Of a DNA stretch of 47,432 nt, positions 31,566 through 38,429 are shown piece by piece; position 1 is the first letter of the stretch, and each line of letters opens with the position of its first letter. Below the pieces are notes generated by a model, which saw only the letters and a program-made list of their open reading frames with translations, did not search any database and was not told where the DNA came from. Made by a program: the position numbers and the translations under genes. This stretch comes from CAZSNH01 sp052388455 (GTDB lineage: Bacteria > Pseudomonadota > Alphaproteobacteria > Rhizobiales > Hyphomicrobiaceae), in NCBI GenBank assembly GCA_052388455.1, contig JBQTIA010000136.1, positions 1 through 47,432 of the forward strand. The letters run 5' to 3'.

Positions 31566-34439
31566 ATGTCGGACTTTGCGATAGGGACCCTAGCGGACTT
31601 TCGCCAGGCCATGGCGGCCTGCGATTTGAGCACGCGGGCCGGGCGCGTCCAGGCGGCCATTCTGCGATCTCGCTTGGCCGAGAGCCTGTGGCAGGCCAAA
31701 CAGCTCGATACGGCCGCCTGTGCCGCACGCCGTGCGTTGGCGGTCGTGGATCGAGATCCCCGGCTCGGCGAGCACGCCGCACGGGCCCACGGGTGTCTCG
31801 GCCGCATTGCCTCCTGGCAGGGGGACGAAAGACAGCATCTCGCGCATTGCCGCACGGCGCTCGCCCGGCTGAGAGCCGTAACGGGCGAGTCTGGAATCGA
31901 CGAACCATCGACGGATGGACCAACCGACGCCGGAACACGAGCGGCGGTCTCGGCAAAGGCACTTCAGACCGCACTCGACGACCTCGCGCTGGCGCTCCAC
32001 AATCAGCGCGAGTTCGTCGACGCCATCGTACACTATAGGGACGCGCTGGCGATCGCCGAGCGTCGCGACGATCGGATCGACGTGGCGCGCATCACCCGCC
32101 GCCTCGCCAACTGCTGCCGTGACGCCGGTTATCTCGACACCGCCGCGCCGCTGATCGCCGCCTGCCGCCCATCGGACGAGGCCACACCGACCGATCGCTA
32201 TAACTGGGCCAACACGGCGGCGATGCTGGCGGAACGACTGTCTGAGACAGCCGCAGCCGACGCCCATTATAACGCGGTCGTCCGCCTCTTCCCGTTTCTG
32301 CCGCGGCCCTACGGGCGCGCCATCTACGGCCTGTCCAACGCGGCCACCTGGTTCGCCACGAGGGGCGACCGTGTGTCGGCGGCCCGGCTCCTGCGGCGCT
32401 TCCGACAGGTCGCGGCCGAAGAGGGCCACCCGACGGCCCAATTCGAAATCGCCACCATCGAGGCAACGATTGCCGAAGCCGAGGACGATCTCGAAGCGGC
32501 GCTCTCGCACTGGAAGCGATCCGCCGACATCGCGCGCGAGACCGGCCAGCACGCCTTGCTCGCGAGCCTTGCCATCGAGCAGTCGAGCGTTCTCTCCTGG
32601 CTGGGACGTTCCTCGGAGGCGATCGACCTGCTCAGGCTTTTCGCGCCGCCGCCCGAACCGTTCGTGCCTCCGATGCCGCTGGTGCCCGTCGCCACGGTGC
32701 TCGCCGGCCTCGGCGTCGAGCACGCGGACGGTGATGCGGACGAACCGGATGCCCGTGAGGCCGCCGACCTCTTGGAACGCGCGCTTGTCGCAGAGGCCGG
32801 GCGCGGCATGCCGGAGATCGAATGGCGGATTCTGACCGCGATCGCGGAGGTCGCCGGGCGCCGAGGCGCAGGGGATGCCGCAATCCTCTTCGGCAAGGCT
32901 GCCGTAGCGATGATCGCGACCTCCTACGAGGCTCCGCTCAGCGGACGGCGCGCCGAGGAATCGCTCAAGGAGAGGCTGCGGACACACCAGCGCCTGATCA
33001 CTCGGCTGGCGGCGGCGGGACGGCTCCCCGAGGCGAGCCGCACACAGACGCTGATGAAGCAGGAAATCGCCCACGACCTGATGCGGCGGAGCCGCGACTT
33101 CGATCTGCGGTCGGCACGCGTGCCGATGCGCGCCGAAGAGGAGGCGCTGTTGGCGGAACTCCACGCCTGCAGGCAGCGTCTCAGATCACTAGGGGCCGAC
33201 CACGAGAAGAGTCGCGAACGCCGCCTCAAGCCAGCGCGAGGCAGCAACCCTGCGCCTGTCGAGGGCGACGATGGGGAGCGGGAAGCAACCGAGCGGGCGC
33301 AAGGCGCGCTGCGAACGTGGCTGGGCCATGCCCTCTCCGGCCACTGGTCGACGGCGGCGTTGGGAGCACATCCCGCAGCGTCCGCGACATCCGACAAGCC
33401 TGCACCCGGCGCGGGGCTGCTCAGGTTCATACCCGCCACCGACGGCTGGACCGCTGTCCTCACCACCTCCAAAGGGTCTTTCGCGCATCGCATGGCGGGC
33501 TCGGCGGCCGACCTCGCGCTGCAAGTCCATGCTTTTCGATCAGCACTTCTGCGGACCGACCCCGAATGGCAACCTCTCGCAGCGGCGCTATTCACGGCGA
33601 TCTTCGGCAGCGGCGCGGCGCGGCTCGCCGGCCTCACCCAACTCGACATCGTCGCCGACGGACCCTTCGCCTACCTGCCGTTCGCGGCCCTCCACGATGG
33701 CGACGCCTGCCTCGTCGAGCGCCTGTCGCTGTCGTTCCGGACGGCGATCGCGTCGCGCGGTCGGCGAAGCGACAGACAGGGAGAGGCCCGCGTGCTGCTG
33801 CTCGGCACGGCCGAGCACGACGGCGCCCGGCTCGATCATGTCGCGGCCGAAATCGCCGCCATTCGTGCCCGCTTTCCGGCTGCGCGCGTGCCGGCGCTGG
33901 TCACTGCGGATGTGCTCGCAGAAGAACTTCAGGAGGGCGCCGAGATCGTTCACATCGCCAGCCACTTCACCCTCGAACCGGCGCGCGCCGACCGCTCGTG
34001 CCTCCACCTCGGCAACGGCGAGCGGCTCACACTCGCCGATCTGCGCTCTCCCCGTTTCGATTTCTCGGCCATCGAGCTGCTGGTGCTGTCGGCCTGCGAC
34101 ACCGGAGTGGCGGACAGCGGCGTGCATGGTCCGGAAAGCCTCGCCGCCCTGGCCCAGATGAAAGGGGCGCGCAACGTCGTCGCGACGCTGTGGCCGGTCG
34201 CCGATGCGAGTGCGGCCGCGCTGATGAGCGCGCTGTACGCAAAGTTTGCCGCGGCGAACCCGGACCTTGCGCCGTCTCTGGCCGACGTGCTCCGCGCTGC
34301 GCAACTCACCACGCGCTCGACTGCGGACGGCAGGGCCGCGGGGGTCTCGGCGCAGCGCGGTTTCGGTCGGACGGCCGCCGGACCCTGGGCGCATCCCTTC
34401 CACTGGGCGGGGTACGTCCATTTTAAGTCGGAAAGCTAG
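31566..34439 (+). CDS. TPR-CHAT protease (caspase-like)
   Basis: A 957-residue cytoplasmic protein. Residues about 1-500 are helical repeats of TPR type (for example RSRLAESLWQAKQLDTAACA, HYRDALAIAERRDDRID). A linker with LMRRSRDFDLRSARVP follows. A CHAT peptidase domain fills about 640-957: LDIVADGPFAYLPFAALHD, then IVHIASHFTL with likely catalytic His800, then LLVLSACDTG with catalytic Cys844, and the terminal HPFHWAGYVHF. CHAT proteases are relatives of caspases and separase, activated through their TPR sensors. The ATG at 31566 follows GGGAG at some distance. It is divergent from dnaX and followed on the same strand by an HTH gene and a PGRP-like gene. The trigger and substrate are unknown. 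Confidence 0.9.
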   Translation: MSDFAIGTLADFRQAMAACDLSTRAGRVQAAILRSRLAESLWQAKQLDTAACAARRALAVVDRDPRLGEHAARAHGCLGRIASWQGDERQHLAHCRTALARLRAVTGESGIDEPSTDGPTDAGTRAAVSAKALQTALDDLALALHNQREFVDAIVHYRDALAIAERRDDRIDVARITRRLANCCRDAGYLDTAAPLIAACRPSDEATPTDRYNWANTAAMLAERLSETAAADAHYNAVVRLFPFLPRPYGRAIYGLSNAATWFATRGDRVSAARLLRRFRQVAAEEGHPTAQFEIATIEATIAEAEDDLEAALSHWKRSADIARETGQHALLASLAIEQSSVLSWLGRSSEAIDLLRLFAPPPEPFVPPMPLVPVATVLAGLGVEHADGDADEPDAREAADLLERALVAEAGRGMPEIEWRILTAIAEVAGRRGAGDAAILFGKAAVAMIATSYEAPLSGRRAEESLKERLRTHQRLITRLAAAGRLPEASRTQTLMKQEIAHDLMRRSRDFDLRSARVPMRAEEEALLAELHACRQRLRSLGADHEKSRERRLKPARGSNPAPVEGDDGEREATERAQGALRTWLGHALSGHWSTAALGAHPAASATSDKPAPGAGLLRFIPATDGWTAVLTTSKGSFAHRMAGSAADLALQVHAFRSALLRTDPEWQPLAAALFTAIFGSGAARLAGLTQLDIVADGPFAYLPFAALHDGDACLVERLSLSFRTAIASRGRRSDRQGEARVLLLGTAEHDGARLDHVAAEIAAIRARFPAARVPALVTADVLAEELQEGAEIVHIASHFTLEPARADRSCLHLGNGERLTLADLRSPRFDFSAIELLVLSACDTGVADSGVHGPESLAALAQMKGARNVVATLWPVADASAAALMSALYAKFAAANPDLAPSLADVLRAAQLTTRSTADGRAAGVSAQRGFGRTAAGPWAHPFHWAGYVHFKSES

Positions 34440-34562
34440 GTCAGAGTCGTCGAGATCAAAATTCGTCAAGCGGCGTCGGGTGACCCCGGCTGGCGATTGA
34501 GGTCCATTGTCCGGGTATCGCCGGCGCCGCAGAAACGGGGTGCCGAAACCGAGGAGCGAAAC

Positions 34563-35435
34563 TTGATCCATCCGACCGAAACCGCCGACGACGGCGACCC
34601 GACACTCGGCGCCAAGGTGGCGCATCTCATCGGCCTGACCAGCTACAAGTTTGCGCTCGAGCATCCCCTCGACAAGAACATCGCCAGCTACATCGGCGTG
34701 GCCGATGCCACATGGTCGCGCATGAAGGTGGGCAACCCGCAGCCCGATCCGGCCAAGCTCGGACGTCTGGCGCGCTATTTCCGGCTCGATGCCGACCGGC
34801 TCGACTACGAGGTGTTCCGGGAGCCGACGCTCGGAGACTTCAAGGCAACTTTGAAACGCCACCGCGTCGGTGCGCACGGGGCCTCCGACGACGACTACGC
34901 GCGCAAGGTTCTGCGCACCGCCCGCAATGTCCGCGCCAACGGCATCGCCATCGAGAAGATCCGCGCCCAGCCGCGCGGGCTCTGTCGCACCGACACCACA
35001 CGGCCGGACGTGGTGACGCTCTGCCTCGGCAGCGCCGCGACGGTGAAAATCGCGCACCCCGAGGGCGGGCATCTCTTGGTGCTCAGCGACCGGCCGGACC
35101 ACGTCGTCGAATGCCTGGTGCCGTCGTGCCTCGCGCCTTCGACCGAAGTGCGCGGCCGGGCCACCCGCATTCCGACCGACGACGGCTGCCAGCCGGTTCT
35201 CGATGTGCGCCAGCCGACCGGCCGCCATCGGCTCTATTCGATCTGGACCAATACGCCGCTGCGCGCGGCGATCCTCGAAGGGATCGACGTCGAAAACCCG
35301 ACGACGCAGGCGCTGACCACCAGCGGTTTCAGGCAGCTCGCCGCGCTGATCGAACGTCTCGACTCGACCGAGCCGCCGCCCGAGTTTGCGCCCGATTACG
35401 AAATCCGCATCGCCGACTATCTCGTCGTCGCCTGA
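34563..35435 (+). CDS. Helix-turn-helix protein with C-terminal beta domain, unknown function
   Basis: A 290-residue protein starting with TTG, supported by GAGGAG 7 nt upstream. Residues about 39-85 look like an XRE-style helix-turn-helix (NIASYIGVADATWSRMKVGN, then PAKLGRLARYFRLDADRLDY). The C-terminal part (about 145-235) is beta-rich: VKIAHPEGGHLLVLSDRPDH, VVECLVPSCL and TGRHRLYSIWTNTPL. That last part loosely recalls DUF4384 domains, which accompany bacterial caspase-like proteins, but the resemblance is by eye and uncertain. It lies 123 bp after the CHAT gene and may regulate it or act as its partner or substrate. Confidence 0.7.
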   Translation: MIHPTETADDGDPTLGAKVAHLIGLTSYKFALEHPLDKNIASYIGVADATWSRMKVGNPQPDPAKLGRLARYFRLDADRLDYEVFREPTLGDFKATLKRHRVGAHGASDDDYARKVLRTARNVRANGIAIEKIRAQPRGLCRTDTTRPDVVTLCLGSAATVKIAHPEGGHLLVLSDRPDHVVECLVPSCLAPSTEVRGRATRIPTDDGCQPVLDVRQPTGRHRLYSIWTNTPLRAAILEGIDVENPTTQALTTSGFRQLAALIERLDSTEPPPEFAPDYEIRIADYLVVA

Positions 35436-35452
35436 TTGATCGAGCCGTCGAG

Positions 35453-35470
35453 CGGAAGTATTGACTTCCG
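35453..35470. other. Small hairpin after the HTH gene
   Basis: CGGAAG and CTTCCG pair around a 6-nt loop, 18 bp after the HTH stop. There is no following T-run, so terminator activity is doubtful. Confidence 0.25.
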
Positions 35471-35607
35471 TCCGACGGCGTCGGCGCGCGGGGTTGGTGG
35501 GGCGGCCGCGCACCCTGAAAAGCAAATGTAAACGCGCTGGCGGCCGGAGGCGGAAGCGTGCATCGTGGCGTCCCGTCACCCTCGGCCGTTTGGGAGTTCG
35601 ACTGACC

Positions 35608-36141
35608 ATGCCCGCGCCGTTTCGTGCGCTCGAACCTGACGCCTTCGCTGCCGAGGTCGGCGCCTTCACATGGATGCGGCCCGTGTGGCGCGTCGACATG
35701 CACCACACCTTCTATCCCGCGCACGCCGACTACTGCGGTCTCGGCTCCATCGAGCGCATGTGCCGCTTCCACGTCGGCGAGCGCGGCTTCGAGGACATCG
35801 CCCAGCATGTCTCGATTGCCCCCGACGGGACCATCTGGACCGGGCGCGACTGGAACAAGACGCCGGCCTCTGTCGGCTGCAACATGAACGCCGGCGTCTT
35901 CATGTTCGAGACGATCGGCAACTTCGACCGCGGGCATGACCGTCTCGAAGGCGCGCAGCTCGCGAGCGTCGTCGCCGTCATCGCCGCGGTGCAGCTCCGC
36001 TTCCGGCTGCCTGTGCAGGCGCTGCTCTTCCACCGCGAGGTTCCGCAGACCGAGAAGACCTGTCCCGGCACCAGCATCGACAAGCTCGATATTCTGAAGC
36101 GCGTCACCGACCGGCGGCGCGCGATGATGATCGTTGCCTGA
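35608..36141 (+). CDS. PGRP/N-acetylmuramoyl-L-alanine amidase-fold protein
   Basis: A 177-residue protein of the amidase_2/PGRP fold. The zinc ligands correspond to His32 in DMHHTF, His142 in LLFHREVP and Cys152 in EKTCPG, with Lys150 two before the Cys as in T7 lysozyme. A helix and NFDRGHDRLEGAQLASVVAV complete the domain. The set suggests an active Zn amidase cleaving the bond between muramic acid and L-alanine. No signal peptide is visible, so it would stay in the cytoplasm unless released. The ATG at 35608 has GGGAG upstream; the frame extends to 35461 with a very basic, unlikely N-terminus. It is the third same-strand gene after the TPR-CHAT protease. Confidence 0.85.
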   Translation: MPAPFRALEPDAFAAEVGAFTWMRPVWRVDMHHTFYPAHADYCGLGSIERMCRFHVGERGFEDIAQHVSIAPDGTIWTGRDWNKTPASVGCNMNAGVFMFETIGNFDRGHDRLEGAQLASVVAVIAAVQLRFRLPVQALLFHREVPQTEKTCPGTSIDKLDILKRVTDRRRAMMIVA

Positions 36142-36177
36142 ACACCCCGTGATCGCGACATTGATGCCGGCAGGCGA

Positions 36178-36759
36178 CTACTTCCGGCTGAGAACCTTGC
36201 CGTTTTCGTATTCGATCTCGACATCGGAGTTTGAAACGCGCACGCCGAGTTCGTTGGTGGTGACGCCCTTAGATACCTTGCCGGTCTTCGGATTGCGGGC
36301 GTCGAAGTCGATCAGCACGCGCACCACGCAGAGCCGAGCGTTCTCGTTGCACTGCCACTCGGCGCTGTCCTCCTGCACGCGATAGTCGCGCACCGGCCAG
36401 CGCTCCATCCAGGCGAACTTGTCGGCGAGCACGCCCTCGCGCGAGCGCGACTTGCCGTAATAGCTAACCTCCGGCGCATAGGCCGCAGCGACGAAGCGGT
36501 AGGCGTCGGGAGTCGATTCCGTCGAGCGGCGGTAGAACTCGGTGATGAAGTCGAAGGCGCGACGCTCGCGGTTGGAGGTCGCCCGTCGCCCGCGCCCCTC
36601 ACGGCCCTTGTCCCAGTCCTTGTCGTTCCAGTCGCGGCGGGATTGAACGGTGATGACCTGACCCACCGCGCCGTCGCCTGGACCGGCCGCCGGTACACTC
36701 CCCAGTCCCAGGGCCATCGCGCCCGCCACCAGCATGGCCCCTGTCGCAACCGCACCCAT
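36178..36759 (-). CDS. Secreted NTF2/SnoaL-like protein
   Basis: A 193-residue protein with a signal peptide (MGAVATGAMLVAGAMALGLG) and a basic, charged linker (residues about 40-70). An alpha+beta domain follows that reads like an NTF2/SnoaL fold: FDFITEFYRRSTESTPDAYR, AYAPEVSYYGKSRSREGVLA, DKFAWMERWPVRDYRVQEDS. From memory, similar FYRR...YGK domains are found at the C-termini of some alphaproteobacterial caspase-family proteins; this is not verified. The ATG at 36759 has a strong GGAGGTG upstream. It converges with the PGRP-like gene. Confidence 0.7.
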   Translation of the reverse strand: MGAVATGAMLVAGAMALGLGSVPAAGPGDGAVGQVITVQSRRDWNDKDWDKGREGRGRRATSNRERRAFDFITEFYRRSTESTPDAYRFVAAAYAPEVSYYGKSRSREGVLADKFAWMERWPVRDYRVQEDSAEWQCNENARLCVVRVLIDFDARNPKTGKVSKGVTTNELGVRVSNSDVEIEYENGKVLSRK

Positions 36760-36894
36760 GACACACCTCCGATATTGAGTTGGATCTGATGAACAGCATA
36801 GCGGTGCCAGCGAACCCGCGCCATCGGCGGCAAACGGAGAAACACCTTCAGAATCCAATATTGCAGATGCGAACACTTGGAGCCGGGCGGCAGA

Positions 36895-37623
36895 TCACGA
36901 CGACGCAACCGCCTGCAGGTCGTCGAGGATCGCCGCCAGCAGCGCCTCGCCCTTCTCGCGCGTCGCCCGCGTCGGATCGCCAAAGCTGCCACTCGGAGCA
37001 TAATTTGGCGAGACCGGGTCGTCGGGCGTCAAAGGTCCTGGCTCGGCGCCGGTCAGCGCCGGCGGCGAGGCTTTGGCTCGCGCCATGTCGACGACATGCG
37101 GCGCGATAGCGAGCAGCAGCGACGTTTCGATCTCGTCGGCGTGGCTGCCGTGGGCTTGCGTGCGCAGCCGGCCGGCCGTCGCCGTGAACTGCGGACCGGC
37201 GAAGATCTTGGCATGGCGAACGCGCGCCGTATCCATCGACTGGAGAATCGCGTCGGCGACCGGCCCGAGCGTGCTGATCCCGGTGTCGAGGACGAGCACT
37301 CGTCGCGCGCCGAAACCGATCAGCCCGTCGATGATTTCCTTCACCGCCGCCGTGAACGTTGCGCGAGAGAGACTGACGCTGCCGGCATATGCGACAAAAG
37401 CCGGATAGAAGCCATAGCTCAGTGTCGGCCATGAAAGCGCGTCCATGCGTTGTGCCAGTTCGGCGGAGAGATGGTCGGCCGTGATGCGGTCGGTCGCCAT
37501 CGGCAGGTGCAGGCCATGCTGCTTGGCCCCGGCTCCGACCGGCAGCACCGCCATGGCTCCGCCTTCGAGACGGCGGCCAACCTCGTCCCACGTCAGGTCC
37601 GCGACGCGATGGCTTTTGTCCAT
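36895..37623 (-). CDS. Creatininase family protein
   Basis: A 242-residue protein of creatininase/MftE type. Conserved stretches are LPVGAGAKQHGLHLPMATDR, SYGFYPAFVAYAGSVSLS, FGARRVLVLDTG and HGSHADEIETSL. The family binds two metals and hydrolyses cyclic or peptide amides. The first ligand motif normally reads EQHG or ExHG; here it is KQHG, with one additional residue before it, so a Glu ligand may be replaced. The start ATG at 37623 overlaps the stop of the DUF4345 gene (TGATG), so they are coupled. The substrate is unknown. Confidence 0.85.
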   Translation of the reverse strand: MDKSHRVADLTWDEVGRRLEGGAMAVLPVGAGAKQHGLHLPMATDRITADHLSAELAQRMDALSWPTLSYGFYPAFVAYAGSVSLSRATFTAAVKEIIDGLIGFGARRVLVLDTGISTLGPVADAILQSMDTARVRHAKIFAGPQFTATAGRLRTQAHGSHADEIETSLLLAIAPHVVDMARAKASPPALTGAEPGPLTPDDPVSPNYAPSGSFGDPTRATREKGEALLAAILDDLQAVASS

Positions 37624-38045
37624 CAATCATTGACCCCACAGCGCTTTGACACACGAGCCTGCCACAGGCACAAGGCCGGCGTCACGATCATCTCCATCGC
37701 GAGCGCTGCAAGCATCGTCCTCGACGGTACGCCGGCCACGATCAGGCTGGCGAGCCGCGCCACCCCGCCGCCAACGACGAGAAATGTCAGACGGCGAACG
37801 AAGAACCCGACGCGCTCGATGCGCGGGATGAAACTCCAGAAGACGAGCCCGATGCCGAGCAGCAGGCCGGAGAGATAGCGGATGTGGCTGTCGGCACTGA
37901 TCGCCTCGACGGTGCCAGCGGCAATTGCGCCGTCGAACATCTCCGCGCCGAGCACGACGCCGGACAGTCCGCCGAACACCGGCACGAGACCGGCGACGGC
38001 GACTGCGATCTGCAACAGGCGGCGCTCGAACTGAGGATTGAGCAT
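37623..38045 (-). CDS. DUF4345 family membrane protein
   Basis: A 140-residue protein with four transmembrane helices (LLQIAVAVAGLVPVFGGLSG, LSGLLLGIGLVFWSF, LTFLVVGGGVARLASLIV, LAALAMEMIVTPALCLW). DUF4345 proteins have an FRYLSG-like motif after the first loop, here SHIRYLSGLLLGIG. Function unknown. The stop overlaps the creatininase start. Confidence 0.85.
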   Translation of the reverse strand: MLNPQFERRLLQIAVAVAGLVPVFGGLSGVVLGAEMFDGAIAAGTVEAISADSHIRYLSGLLLGIGLVFWSFIPRIERVGFFVRRLTFLVVGGGVARLASLIVAGVPSRTMLAALAMEMIVTPALCLWQARVSKRCGVND

Positions 38046-38429
38046 CTTCCCTCCGAAAGGCTCCTCGGCACACCATGCCGCCTGCTGCAGCCGGCGACCA
38101 GTGGGTGACCAAAGGAAGCGAGCGGCATTGAAGTCGCCGCCGTGTGCATCTGCATGCGCTTTGCCTCACTCACCCCCTCGCGTCGTCATCCTCGATCGAG
38201 CGCGCGCCTTCCTGCGCGCGAAGATCGGGGATCCAGCGTGAGCCATGTCCAAAGGACTCCAATATTCTGTCGGCGGCGCCGAGCTTCACGCTGGATCCCC
38301 GCCTCGCTCGGCCACGAGGGGCCTCACGCGGCGAGGATGACGGAAAATTGGGATGGACTGCGGTGCGCGAATAACAAGCCTGAGAGGCCGTGCGTTTCCC
38401 GGCGGGCTCACAAATCGCGAACGCCCGGA
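38046..38429. other. 384-bp intergenic stretch with a repeat element
   Basis: It lies between the DUF4345 start and the stop of the DUF255 gene. Most of its centre is the palindromic element at 38184-38342. The part next to 38045 should hold the promoter of the DUF4345-creatininase pair; none was pinned down. No convincing reading frame is present. Confidence 0.6.
38184..38342. repeat. Mosaic palindromic intergenic element (RIME-like)
   Basis: Outer inverted arms CGTCATCCTCG (38184-38194) and CGAGGATGACG (38332-38342) enclose an inner perfect 15-bp inverted repeat, GGGGATCCAGCGTGA (38227-38241) and TCACGCTGGATCCCC (38286-38300). The GTCATCCTCG and GGGGATCCAGCG modules are typical of mosaic repeats scattered between genes in Rhizobium and Bradyrhizobium relatives. 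It has no coding capacity. Confidence 0.8.

Noticed and set aside
31566..34439. Link of the TPR-CHAT protein to the CRISPR array as a craspase-like system
   Set aside because: Craspase needs a type III-E effector; none is present, the array is of I-E type and lies over 22 kb away.
33588..35708. 706-codon minus-strand frame opposite the CHAT and HTH genes
   Set aside because: The plus strand carries CHAT catalytic motifs; this frame is an antisense shadow.
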